NCBI RefSeq assembly: GCF_000425725.1
Contig: NZ_KE384439.1
Span: 529,309-593,308, forward strand
Reading direction: 5' to 3'
DNA length: 64,000 nt
DNA from: Halomonas halocynthiae DSM 14573
Lineage (GTDB): Bacteria > Pseudomonadota > Gammaproteobacteria > Pseudomonadales > Halomonadaceae
Shown in pieces: positions 35,645-44,445 of the stretch (position 1 is the stretch's first letter; each line of letters starts with the position of its first letter). The notes below the pieces were generated by a model. It had not been told where the DNA came from and searched no databases. It saw nothing but the letters and a program-made list of their open reading frames with translations. Made by a program: the position numbers and the translations under genes.

Positions 35645-36837
35645 GCCGCGCCTCCTGGCTGCAACCACTCGCCCAGAGCGCCAAGCAAGGCATCAGCCAA
35701 CAGCGCCATAATGAGAATGGGCAAAGCGCCCAGTAATACTAGGTCCATGGCTGCCTGCCCTAGCCCCTGAAAAATAAAGCGCCCCAGACCACCAGCACCA
35801 ATCAGAGCCGCAACAGCCGCCAACCCAATAGCCTGCACCGTAGTGATACGTATCCCTTCGAGTAACACTGGCAGCGCGAGTGGCAAGCGCACTTGTCGAA
35901 ATACCTGCCCTGACGTCATCCCCATACCTCTGGCGGCATCAATCACGCCAGGGTCGACGTCATCAAGCGCCACAAAGGTATTGCGCACCAACGGTAACAG
36001 GCTATAACCAATTAATGCCAAAAGCGCTGGGGCCCAGCCAATACCACTAATCCCAAGCGATGCCAGCCAAGGGTGATTCGCCGCAAGCCACGCCAGTGGG
36101 GCAATCAGCAGCCCGAAAAGCGCCAAGCTGGGGATGGTTTGCAGGAAATTGAGTAGAGCGAACCCTGGCCCTCTGAGTCGCGGCCAGTGGCGCATGATCA
36201 GTGCCAGAGTGACGCCTATGACAAGGCCGCACCCCACCGAGGCACTGACCAACAGCAGATGCTCGCCAATGGCGGTATAAAACGCATCGCTTCGCGTCAC
36301 GAATTCACGCCGCAGCGCCAGGCTATCGAGCCAGGGGGTCGCTATCAATACCGCACTAAAACTCATCATGGGAATCAATAGCAGCAACCCACCTTGCCAA
36401 CGCGACAGCCCAAGCCGAGTGCGCACCTCAATCACGCTGAGCAACAGGAGAAAAAGTACCACCCAGATACCGGCCCCAATGCCCAACCGTGCCCCAGGTA
36501 GTTCTGGGCTCACCAGATTATGGGCTGCCAACGCTAGCCACAACGGCAGGGCTGCTAACGTCAACACCACTAATAAAGCCACCACCACCAGTTGACGGCG
36601 CGAACTCTTCAGCGCCAACACCCCAGCAATAATCACGGGCAGCAAACCCAGCACCACGCCTGGCCAGCCGGCCACTCCAAACACACCAACGCTGCTGCCA
36701 GGTACAATTCGATTCGGCGCCACACTCACCGATGACAATACCAGCCACGCCATCACGCTAGAGACCATCAAGAAAACCAGTACCGGATTCGCCTTGGCAC
36801 TGGCCATCGAATGAGCTGCTGGAGTTACTCCCGCCAT
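35641..36837 (-). CDS. yehY: osmoprotectant ABC transporter permease, YehY-like
   Basis: This permease of about 398 residues has an extra N-terminal hydrophobic half (about 190 residues) before the usual permease domain, as in E. coli YehY (385 residues). The coupling motif is DAARGMGMTSGQVFRQVRLPLA, and FLQTIPSLALFGLLIAPL is typical of this class. ATG 36837 is preferred with AGGAGG upstream; the GTG one codon earlier is less likely. It is encoded 32 bp after the binding protein and overlaps yehX by four bases. Confidence 0.89.
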   Translation of the reverse strand: MAGVTPAAHSMASAKANPVLVFLMVSSVMAWLVLSSVSVAPNRIVPGSSVGVFGVAGWPGVVLGLLPVIIAGVLALKSSRRQLVVVALLVVLTLAALPLWLALAAHNLVSPELPGARLGIGAGIWVVLFLLLLSVIEVRTRLGLSRWQGGLLLLIPMMSFSAVLIATPWLDSLALRREFVTRSDAFYTAIGEHLLLVSASVGCGLVIGVTLALIMRHWPRLRGPGFALLNFLQTIPSLALFGLLIAPLAWLAANHPWLASLGISGIGWAPALLALIGYSLLPLVRNTFVALDDVDPGVIDAARGMGMTSGQVFRQVRLPLALPVLLEGIRITTVQAIGLAAVAALIGAGGLGRFIFQGLGQAAMDLVLLGALPILIMALLADALLGALGEWLQPGGAA

Positions 36838-36868
36838 CACTGGCCCCTCCTGCTACCGGACACTCGGC

Positions 36869-37804
36869 TCAATTATCCAACGTAGCAAGAAAGTCTGCGG
36901 CCACGTTGGCTGGGTCTAAGCCATTCACTGCCACATCGCCATTCAAACGCTGCAGTGTCTCGCGGTCCAGTGCGGCAAACAGCGGGGCCAATAAATCAGC
37001 GATGTCAGGATTTTCATCCAGGACACTCTGGCGTATCACCGGCGCAGGCTGATAGACCGGCTGCACGCCGAGGTTGTCATCCAGCACCTGTAGATCCAGC
37101 GCCTGCAAGCCACCGTCGGTGCCGTAGACCATGGCGGCATTAACCCCATCAGTTTGAAGCGCAGCAGCACGCATGGTCGCGGCAGTGTTACCTCCCGACA
37201 GCACCAGCAACTGGCCTTGGCTCAGCTCAAAGCCGTAGGCTTCCTGAAACGATGGCAGCGCCTGGGGCGATTCAACAAACTCAGCGCTGGCGGCCAGTTT
37301 CAGCTTGCCGCCCTCCTCCAGATAATCCGCCAGGTCTTCTAGGCTTGTCAGGTCGTTGTCGCGCGCCAGATCGCCACGCACACTGATTGCCCACGTATTA
37401 TTGGCCGGCGCAGGTGTCAGCCACACCAGCTGATTAGCGTCAAGATCCTTGTCACGCACCGTTTCATAGCCGCTATCGGCTTTCTGCCACACCGGACTAT
37501 CGGCCATGTCAAAGAAAAAGGCACCGTTGCCCGTGTATTCTGGATAGATATCTATCTCGCCAGACACCAACGCCTGCCGCACGATATTGGTCACCCCTAG
37601 CTGCAGGCGATCCTTGACCTCTACACCGCCATTTTCAAGCTGCTGTAACACCAACTCCCCCAGAACGGAGCCTTCGGTATCAATTTTTGAGCCAATCACT
37701 ACCGGACTGGCAGCATGAGCTGTCGCAAGACTCACCAAGCTACCAACCGCCAAGGTGGTGGTGACAAGGTGTCGAGTCACACGATTCAATAACGGAAATT
37801 TCAT
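36869..37804 (-). CDS. osmF: osmoprotectant-binding periplasmic protein, OsmF/YehZ-like
   Basis: This 311-residue periplasmic solute-binding protein of the OpuC/ProX class has a signal peptide that ends at ATAHA-ASP (about residue 32 of the chosen start ATG 37804). The mature protein begins VVIGSKIDTEGSVLGELVLQQLE and contains GEIDIYPEYTGNGAFFF, the classic OpuAC-family segment. It delivers ligand to the YehY/W permeases. It is first in the four-gene operon. GGGG before the ATG is a modest ribosome site. Ligand identity (betaine, choline or carnitine) cannot be decided from sequence. Confidence 0.9.
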   Translation of the reverse strand: MKFPLLNRVTRHLVTTTLAVGSLVSLATAHAASPVVIGSKIDTEGSVLGELVLQQLENGGVEVKDRLQLGVTNIVRQALVSGEIDIYPEYTGNGAFFFDMADSPVWQKADSGYETVRDKDLDANQLVWLTPAPANNTWAISVRGDLARDNDLTSLEDLADYLEEGGKLKLAASAEFVESPQALPSFQEAYGFELSQGQLLVLSGGNTAATMRAAALQTDGVNAAMVYGTDGGLQALDLQVLDDNLGVQPVYQPAPVIRQSVLDENPDIADLLAPLFAALDRETLQRLNGDVAVNGLDPANVAADFLATLDN

Positions 37805-37915
37805 AGACAGCACCCCAGAGGCCAATTACTTGGTATGGTGACGAATTAATGGAAGTTATCCGCTATTGTTTTCATTATTCGCCCCCTGTCGTCAACTCTA
37901 TACAGTTGAAAAATC

Positions 37916-38914
37916 ATGACCCAGTCTTACGCGCCGCCTTCCTTTGACCACTGGTTTGATCACTGGCAGCACCCTCAGGTGCGCGACCTGGCATGGCTGC
38001 TCGAAGCGCCAGATTTGCTGACATTAGAACACGCCAAACGCCCAAGCCTGGCTGAGCTTGGGCTGGCCGAGCCAGACGTCAGGCAACGTTTTCTCGCTCA
38101 GCTGGAAAATAGCCCAGAACAACTTAGCACAACATTTGGCGACACCAGCCAGCAAAAACTAGGGCTCTATCATGAATCACTCTGGCAGTTATTGTTGTCG
38201 TCGGCACCAGGCACTCGTTTATTAGCCAACAACCTGCCTATCATCGATAATCGGCGCACCCTCGGTGAGCTAGACCTACTCTATAGCTGCCGCGACACCG
38301 GCCTACCGATTCACCTTGAAGTCACCGTGAAATATTACCTGGGCCTTCCACTCGGCCCAGGCGCCGCAAATAGCCACTCACGCTGGATTGGGCCCGATGG
38401 CAAAGACAGCCTGGCACGCAAAAGCACACGGCTTCATCAGCACCAACTTCCTATTGCCCACACGCGCCAGGCACGGGAAGCCATTACACAACACCTCGGA
38501 ATGTGCCCACCAGGACAACTATCGCAGCGCCTAGCCACACCGGGCGTGCTGTTTTATCCGCTAGAGGGCAACCTTCCTACCCCTCAGCATGTCAACCTCC
38601 AACACCTCAAAGGTCGATGGTTACATTGGCAGCATTGGCAAGACCTTATCGCCACCTTGCCCACAGGAATGCGCGGCGCCTGGCTACAGAAACCTTATTG
38701 GCTTGCCCCACCGCCACCGCATCAGCTCGCACCATTAGCACAGCTAAAACACCAACTCACCCATCACTTCAACAACAAAGCAACACCTGTTCAACTCGCG
38801 CTTCGCTACCCAAATGGCTACCCCGGCGGCATACCCCATAACTGGCTACGCGTATTTATCGTCAACGACACTTGGCCACAACAAATCCCTCTGCCACCAC
38901 AGAGCAAAGAGTGA
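37916..38914 (+). CDS. DUF1853 family protein
   Basis: This 332-residue protein of unknown function matches the DUF1853 pattern: LGLYHESLWQLLL, RTLGELDLLYSC ... HLEVTVKYYLGLPLG, WIGPDGKDSLARKSTRLHQHQL. The arrangement E-L-D, then E-V-T-V-K about 15 residues on, resembles the active centre of PD-(D/E)XK nucleases, so a nuclease-like fold is possible. It is divergent from osmF across about 110 bp. No signal peptide or membrane segment is seen. Confidence 0.8.
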   Translation: MTQSYAPPSFDHWFDHWQHPQVRDLAWLLEAPDLLTLEHAKRPSLAELGLAEPDVRQRFLAQLENSPEQLSTTFGDTSQQKLGLYHESLWQLLLSSAPGTRLLANNLPIIDNRRTLGELDLLYSCRDTGLPIHLEVTVKYYLGLPLGPGAANSHSRWIGPDGKDSLARKSTRLHQHQLPIAHTRQAREAITQHLGMCPPGQLSQRLATPGVLFYPLEGNLPTPQHVNLQHLKGRWLHWQHWQDLIATLPTGMRGAWLQKPYWLAPPPPHQLAPLAQLKHQLTHHFNNKATPVQLALRYPNGYPGGIPHNWLRVFIVNDTWPQQIPLPPQSKE

Positions 38915-38965
38915 TAGAGAAAAGTAGGTTTAGAGCGTTCGCGACGTGGCTTACTGAGGGATAAC

Positions 38966-39277
38966 CTAGGTATTACTCTGGCCTGACAGCACCTGCTCCA
39001 GCAACGACCATTTACGCGGCAACAGGCTTACCTCTAGGCCCAAAGGCCGGAAGACTCGGCTCTTTAGCTCTGGGGTAACATTCCCTTTGTCGCCCTCCAG
39101 ATCAGACAAGGTCCGCCGACTGATACCCACCAACGCGGCGTAGCGGGCCTGTGTCAGCCCCAGTACATCGCGACGCAAAGCACGCAGCAGCTGCCCATCA
39201 GTGAGCTCACCGGCATAAAACTGCTTCAGCAACACCACCAGAGCCGCTTCACGATCATCAGGGATATGAGGTTTCAC
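38966..39277 (-). CDS. hipB: HipB-like XRE family antitoxin/repressor
   Basis: This 103-residue protein has a helix-turn-helix of the Cro/XRE type: LGLTQARYAALVGISRRTLSDLEGDKGN (about residues 39-66). The N-terminal 35 residues are helical and acidic. In HipBA modules HipB binds HipA and represses the operon. Here hipB is the second gene; its ATG overlaps the hipA stop by four bases (ATGA), the reverse of E. coli order. The C-terminal tail LLPRKWSLLEQVLSG could be the toxin-contacting or degradation-prone part. Confidence 0.85.
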   Translation of the reverse strand: MKPHIPDDREAALVVLLKQFYAGELTDGQLLRALRRDVLGLTQARYAALVGISRRTLSDLEGDKGNVTPELKSRVFRPLGLEVSLLPRKWSLLEQVLSGQSNT

Positions 39278-40635
39278 AATAGCCCCCAGCGTTTAAGCCG
39301 AGCATCGACGGTACGCAAGCCTACCGCCGGCATATCCAGAAGGCGAGACGGAATCCCTCGTGCAGCTAGGCGTTCATCCAGCCCCTCAAGAGTTGACGCA
39401 AGCTGCTGAAGTGACTCCAGCAGTTTCTCGGGCTCAACAACATCCGACAGCGAGTTTGCGATGGCGTGCCAATCAAATTCTCCGCCGACTTCCAACGGAG
39501 GGCCCCACTGCGTAGTTCGTGTCACGCCCTCAGGGTCAGCTCGCATCGGAGCAAAGTCATAAACGGGGGCCAGCCACACGCCTTCAGGACGCTTGAGCAG
39601 CGCCGTATTACGGCCATGGTTATCAGAATTACCAAAGGCGATATTGAGCAAATCGCGACGGGTCCACTCGATCACAAAAGCCTCCGCATCAAAACGCTCA
39701 CCCAGCTCGCGGACTCGGTGCTGCTCCTGCAGCAGTCTCACCAAGTGGCGAAGAGTGTCAGCCTGGCGCAGGAAACTGCCAGGTGCCGCCCCCATCAACG
39801 AGTAAACCGACTCTAGGCCATAGCGAACCCAGGCACCATCGAGGTACTGCATATCGAAACGCGGCAACCACAGAGAGGGATAGCGCTCACCTTCAACAAG
39901 GCGCATGGAACGAGTCTCGATGGTATCAATGCCCAGCGCGGCCAACTCCTGATAGTAGTGATACTCCGCCCGCAGGATGTCGCAATCGTCCGCAGAGCGG
40001 CTGCCACGGGGAAATTTTACCAACATCGGCAAGTCGGGGCAGTGAGTCTCCTGCTGCCAGGTATCGATCCAGACTTGCTCACCCTGGCACTCGGACGCTT
40101 GGGTGAGCCTAAGCAGCATTTTCGGTGCCTCTCCGCCAGCACCGGTCGCACCGCCGCTGGCCGCACCCATTTGCTGAGCATACTCCAGAAAGTCCACATC
40201 GCGCTCTACCACGCTCTGCACCGGAAAACGGCGCTCCCCCATGGCATCCTGGGTGGCATTATCAGGCACCGCTTCTTTAATGCGCAGGTTGCCTACCGGT
40301 GCAATCGTGCCGCGAGCCAATAACTCTGCATCCTGGCGTCCCGCCGGAAGATCCTGAATTCCGAGATAGTTCACCCAAAAGCGGCGACTGGCACCTGCTG
40401 GCATGATGTCTTCTAGGAAGCCGAACCAGCGCGGAGATTTATGGGTAAGCATCAGCTCTACCGGCAGTCGCAGGCTGCAAGCACGCAGATCGTCACAGAA
40501 CATTTTTTCGAGGGCATAATCGGTGATATAGCACAGCCGAGACGTTCCACTCACCCCCTTCTCGGGATCAGGCAAAACGACCTCGGCAGCATCGTGCCAA
40601 GCGTGGTCAACGTGAACTTGCACCGTCAGTTTCAA
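39274..40635 (-). CDS. hipA: HipA-like serine/threonine kinase toxin
   Basis: This 453-residue HipA-family kinase shows the ATP-loop-like SGGATGAGGEAPKMLL near residue 160, the catalytic NIAFGNSDNHGRNTALL near residue 345 and PVYDFAPM (DFG equivalent) near residue 370. In E. coli HipA phosphorylates glutamyl-tRNA synthetase and induces persistence; the target here is unknown. The N-terminal subdomain differs from short HipA and carries a CDDLRACSLRLP stretch. It is encoded first, with hipB overlapping its end, and lies behind an AT-rich upstream region. Confidence 0.87.
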   Translation of the reverse strand: MKLTVQVHVDHAWHDAAEVVLPDPEKGVSGTSRLCYITDYALEKMFCDDLRACSLRLPVELMLTHKSPRWFGFLEDIMPAGASRRFWVNYLGIQDLPAGRQDAELLARGTIAPVGNLRIKEAVPDNATQDAMGERRFPVQSVVERDVDFLEYAQQMGAASGGATGAGGEAPKMLLRLTQASECQGEQVWIDTWQQETHCPDLPMLVKFPRGSRSADDCDILRAEYHYYQELAALGIDTIETRSMRLVEGERYPSLWLPRFDMQYLDGAWVRYGLESVYSLMGAAPGSFLRQADTLRHLVRLLQEQHRVRELGERFDAEAFVIEWTRRDLLNIAFGNSDNHGRNTALLKRPEGVWLAPVYDFAPMRADPEGVTRTTQWGPPLEVGGEFDWHAIANSLSDVVEPEKLLESLQQLASTLEGLDERLAARGIPSRLLDMPAVGLRTVDARLKRWGLL

Positions 40636-40976
40636 GGCTCACCCATGCGTAATATATTGCTCAAAAAGATATACTGACAAAGATTATGAGCAGCATAACG
40701 CATAAAAGTTTAACAACGAACCCTAAATGTGCAATATTTTTCACACTTCATAGTTAGCGTTTCATTAAAGAAAAGCAAGAGAAGGCTTGTCGAAGGTGCC
40801 TGTACTGCCGGCCTTAGTCGCCCGCTCGCACCAGAGAAAAATCACAGATCGATGCTAGCCTAGTCCCCTCAGGGGCTTAAGGGCCGCCATTACCATTGTC
40901 CCTTTGGGGATATCGCCACCCTTTACTCCTACTGCTATTACTATCCCCCGCCCCAAATAACAACAAGGTGAGGTAA
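40636..40976. other. AT-rich divergent spacer, hipA / transporter
   Basis: These 341 bases separate divergent hipA and the NhaC-like gene. The first 100 bases are AT-rich, with several TATA-like stretches (AATATATTGC, GATATACT) that could form the HipB operator and hipA promoter. The second half is more GC-rich, with CCCCTCAGGGG near 40866. No gene or RNA was recognised. Confidence 0.4.
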
Positions 40977-42434
40977 ATGGAAAAAATTAACGCTTATCCA
41001 CGTGGCCATGGGCTAAATGCCAAGTCAGGCTTGCGTCGTGGTATGACTTGGCTGATCGTGGTTCTAATAGCGAGCCTTAGTGGATACTGGTTTGGTGGTA
41101 AGGATGGGTTTGGTATCTATGTGTTACTCCCAACCTTAGTCGTTATCAGCATGGCCCTAATCACTCAGCGAACTCTAGAAGCGTTATTAGCAGGCACCCT
41201 AAGCGGTTTGCTAATGGTGTCACCTACCACAGTGCTGAGCGACATGGCCAACACAGGGCTAGGCGTCATGCAAGACCCAACCATGGGTTGGATCACCTTA
41301 GTCTGCGGCCTCTTAGGCAGCCTGATAGGTTTATTACAGTTCGCACGCGGCACCGAAGCTTTCAGTCACTCTGCGGGCAAATATCTTAAAAATCGAAGAA
41401 ATGCAATGCTTGGAGCAACCAGTCTTGGAGTTCTTATCTTTATCGATGATTACTTAAATGTTATGACAGTCTCTGCTGCTATGAGGCGACTGTTTGACAA
41501 GTTAAAAATATCACGCTCCATGCTAGCCTACATTGTTGACTCTACCGCAGCTCCAGTATGCCTTATTATCCCCTTTTCCACCTGGGCTATTTATTTGTCA
41601 GGGTTACTTGAAAGCAATGGTGTAGCAGAGACTGGAAGAGGGTTTTCTGTCTATATAACTTTAATTCCTTACTTTTTTTATCCTTGGCTGGCTCTTATAA
41701 TAGTTATTATGGCAGGGCTTGGAATAATTCCAATACTTGGTAAAAAAATGAAAGATGCTGAACAGGGAAGGGAATCTATCATTGAGAGTAAAGAAGAAAA
41801 CCATCATCAAAAAGCAACCATAAAATCACCTAAATTAATTAATTTCTTAATACCAATGGCAACGCTACTACTGGCTACTTGGTGGTCTGGAATAGACGCC
41901 CTAATCGGTGTTGGCTTTTCTCTAATCGTAACACTTTCACTATTTTCAGCTCAAAAAATTGCACCTTTAAATCGTATGTTTGACGAGCTCCTAACAGGTT
42001 TTCAACAAATGCTCTTGCCATTGGGCATTGTCTTTTCAGCATTTATGCTTCAGTCAGTTAATGAGACACTAGGGCTTACTGAAACACTTATCGCATGGGC
42101 TCAACCCATGATGCAAGGGAGCTGGCTACCTGCAATAACTTTTATACTATTATCCATTCTCGCCTTCGCTACTGGTTCATTCTGGGGTGTTTACGCCATC
42201 GCATTTCCGATTGTAATTCCCTTAGCCCAAGCGACTGATGCCTCTTTATCTCTCACTTTAGGCGCAATGATTTCTGCAGGTGCCTTTGGGTCACATGCCT
42301 GCTTCTTTGGAGACGCAACAGTCCTCAGCGCTCGTGGCTGCGGCATCACGCCAATTCAACATGCCTTGACCCAACTTCCCTACGTTTTGTTAGCAGCACT
42401 AATCAGTACTGCTCTTTACATTATAGCTTCTTAA
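40977..42434 (+). CDS. NhaC-family Na+/H+ antiporter-like transporter
   Basis: This 485-residue membrane protein has about 11-12 transmembrane helices. The NhaC family segments GVLIFIDDYLNVMTVSAAMR and SAGAFGSHACFFGDATVLSA are present. Such proteins exchange sodium for protons or act as amino-acid or metabolite antiporters. It is the first gene of a cassette with a deacetylase-type enzyme 11 bp downstream and a LuxR regulator. That suggests uptake or exchange of the deacetylase substrate rather than plain salt homeostasis; this is an inference. Later parts of the gene use A/T-rich codons compared with the bkd and yeh genes. Confidence 0.85.
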   Translation: MEKINAYPRGHGLNAKSGLRRGMTWLIVVLIASLSGYWFGGKDGFGIYVLLPTLVVISMALITQRTLEALLAGTLSGLLMVSPTTVLSDMANTGLGVMQDPTMGWITLVCGLLGSLIGLLQFARGTEAFSHSAGKYLKNRRNAMLGATSLGVLIFIDDYLNVMTVSAAMRRLFDKLKISRSMLAYIVDSTAAPVCLIIPFSTWAIYLSGLLESNGVAETGRGFSVYITLIPYFFYPWLALIIVIMAGLGIIPILGKKMKDAEQGRESIIESKEENHHQKATIKSPKLINFLIPMATLLLATWWSGIDALIGVGFSLIVTLSLFSAQKIAPLNRMFDELLTGFQQMLLPLGIVFSAFMLQSVNETLGLTETLIAWAQPMMQGSWLPAITFILLSILAFATGSFWGVYAIAFPIVIPLAQATDASLSLTLGAMISAGAFGSHACFFGDATVLSARGCGITPIQHALTQLPYVLLAALISTALYIIAS

Positions 42435-42445
42435 AGGAGATCACC

Positions 42446-43549
42446 ATGCATCGTACTGGATTCGCTTTTCACGAACATTGCATGTGGCACGACAGCGGCC
42501 CCTGCTCAATATTTCCCACGGCCGGAGGGCATGTGCAACCAGCAGGCGCAGCTGAACACCCTGAGACGAAACGGCGTCTACGTAACTTAGTAGAAATGAC
42601 CGGCTTGATTGACGAACTAACGCCTCTTAAAGGCGAGGTAGCAAGTGAAAAGGACCTGCTACGTTTCCATACCGCTGAATATCTGTCTCGGTTAGCTAAG
42701 CTAAGTGAACGCGGACATGGAGATGCTGGTGACTGCGCTCCGGTGGGGAAAGACAGCTACCAGATAGCGAGACGCTCCACCGGCCAAGCAATAGAAGCAA
42801 TAGATGCCGTACTACGTGGCGACTGTGATAATGCTTACGCCTTGTGCCGCCCGCCTGGACACCATGCAGAAAGGGACCAAGGTAAAGGCTTTTGTTTGCT
42901 AGGAAATATTCCCGTAGCTGTAATGACTACGATGGAAAAATACGACCTCAAACGCGTAGCAATTCTTGACTGGGACGTGCATCACGGCAACGGAACTCAG
43001 CAGGCTTTTTGGAAACGAGATGATGTTTTAACAATATCAATTCATCATGACAATAATTACCCTATAGGTAGCGGAGGAATCAATGAGCGGGGAGAAGGTG
43101 ATGGCCTTAACTTCAATCTTAATGTTCCACTACCTGCTGGCAGTGGCATCGGTGCTTACCTTGCCTGTATGGAGCGAGTAATAATACCTGCATTAACTGC
43201 CTTTCGTCCTGAACTGATTGTCGTGGCCTGTGGTTATGATGCCAGCGCCATGGACCCCTTAGGCTGCATGCTTCTCAATAGTGATGCCTTCTATTCTCTC
43301 ACCCAACAGCTGCTAGATACTGCTGAAATGCTATGCAATGGTCGCTTGGTTATGGTGCATGAAGGGGGGTACTCGGAAGGCTATGTACCATTCTGTGGAC
43401 ATGCCGTGCTCCAAGCACTTGCGGGAAGTAGTATTTCAGCAAATGATCCAGCGAGTAAGGAAATTTCCTTATGGGGGCAACAATCCCTTCAACCACACCA
43501 AAATGAGCTACTGATAAAGGCCGAAACATTGGTAGAGGCACTTACATAG
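42446..43549 (+). CDS. histone-deacetylase family amidohydrolase
   Basis: This 367-residue zinc-dependent arginase/deacetylase-fold protein resembles class II HDACs. The catalytic His pair and channel are in RPPGHHAERDQGKGFCLLGN near residue 135. Zinc ligands lie in DWDVHHGNG (Asp and His), with a further Asp in ACGYDAS, and a glycine-rich HEGGYSEG closes the site. Bacterial relatives remove acetyl groups from polyamines or other acylated amines. It is encoded 11 bp after the transporter with AAAGGAGA as ribosome site, so both probably act on the same compound. Substrate unknown. Confidence 0.9.
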   Translation: MHRTGFAFHEHCMWHDSGPCSIFPTAGGHVQPAGAAEHPETKRRLRNLVEMTGLIDELTPLKGEVASEKDLLRFHTAEYLSRLAKLSERGHGDAGDCAPVGKDSYQIARRSTGQAIEAIDAVLRGDCDNAYALCRPPGHHAERDQGKGFCLLGNIPVAVMTTMEKYDLKRVAILDWDVHHGNGTQQAFWKRDDVLTISIHHDNNYPIGSGGINERGEGDGLNFNLNVPLPAGSGIGAYLACMERVIIPALTAFRPELIVVACGYDASAMDPLGCMLLNSDAFYSLTQQLLDTAEMLCNGRLVMVHEGGYSEGYVPFCGHAVLQALAGSSISANDPASKEISLWGQQSLQPHQNELLIKAETLVEALT

Positions 43550-43590
43550 GCTATGATCTGCCCTCTTACTAGCAAGAAAGTGATTTAATA

Positions 43591-44394
43591 ATGGCTATCT
43601 CTCAGAGCGAGCACCTTCCTCCCGCGAGCTTGGCGCCCGTCGCTAGGCTTGCGGGGCTAGTGCGCTCACCAGACTTTCTTTGTGGATTAGGGAGAACTTT
43701 AGAAGACTATTTTCCAAATATTAGCCAAGTGCTATTTCATTTCGATAGTCGTGGACGTCCTAGCGTATTAACTCACAACTTGTCTGGCGAGCTTAATGAT
43801 CGAGTATTAAAGCCATACGTAGAACGCATGTATCTGCTTGACCCGTTCCACCAGCACTGGAAAAGCACAATGTCGCCAGGTTTATGGACATTGGATGAGC
43901 TGGCTCCCGATGGGTTTCGTGATAGCGATTACTTTGCCACTTACTATCGCAACCTCGGGTTATATGATGAGGCGGCTGCATTTTTTGATTTACATAATGG
44001 TAACTGCCTGTCTCTATCTTTTGGTTTTTATCAACGAAAAAACTCCCCTAACCAGGCAGAGCTGCTAGCTACTTTACGCTACCTTTTTCCTCTACTAAAC
44101 TCTTTAATTCATCAGTTCTGGCTTGCCAGCAGCCTAAATATTCCAGCCACGGAAGAAAAGCCAATACTATTAAAACACTTTGGTCAAGGAAAATTAAGTG
44201 ACCGAGAGAGGGAAACAGCTTGGCTTATTTTGCGTGGCTACACAGGCCCCGAAATGGCTAAATCCATGAACATTACTTTAGGCACAGTAAAGAACCATCG
44301 CAAACGATTATATTCTAAACTTAATATCAGCAGTCAAGCCGAACTATTCCGACAATTTATGCTTTTTCAGCACTCAGAAGGTCGAAAACACTAA
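43591..44394 (+). CDS. LuxR-family transcriptional regulator
   Basis: This 267-residue regulator has a C-terminal LuxR/FixJ helix-turn-helix (LSDRERETAWLILRGYTGPEMAKSMNITLGTVKNHRKRLYSKLNI, about residues 203-247). The N-terminal 190 residues carry no recognised domain; YLLDPFHQHW and FFDLHNGNCLSLSFGFYQR are notable. It follows the deacetylase gene by 41 bp in the same direction, suggesting it controls this cassette in response to the imported substrate. An autoinducer-binding domain is not evident, so quorum sensing is unlikely. Ribosome site weak. Confidence 0.86.
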   Translation: MAISQSEHLPPASLAPVARLAGLVRSPDFLCGLGRTLEDYFPNISQVLFHFDSRGRPSVLTHNLSGELNDRVLKPYVERMYLLDPFHQHWKSTMSPGLWTLDELAPDGFRDSDYFATYYRNLGLYDEAAAFFDLHNGNCLSLSFGFYQRKNSPNQAELLATLRYLFPLLNSLIHQFWLASSLNIPATEEKPILLKHFGQGKLSDRERETAWLILRGYTGPEMAKSMNITLGTVKNHRKRLYSKLNISSQAELFRQFMLFQHSEGRKH

Positions 44395-44445
44395 CTAAAT
44401 TTTAATGATAGAACAAACTACAATAAATAAAAAATACGCTCATCA

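Noticed and set aside
38966..40635. Defence island around hipAB
   Set aside because: Neighbours are DUF1853, a transporter and a deacetylase; no restriction, CBASS, retron or abortive-infection gene was seen.
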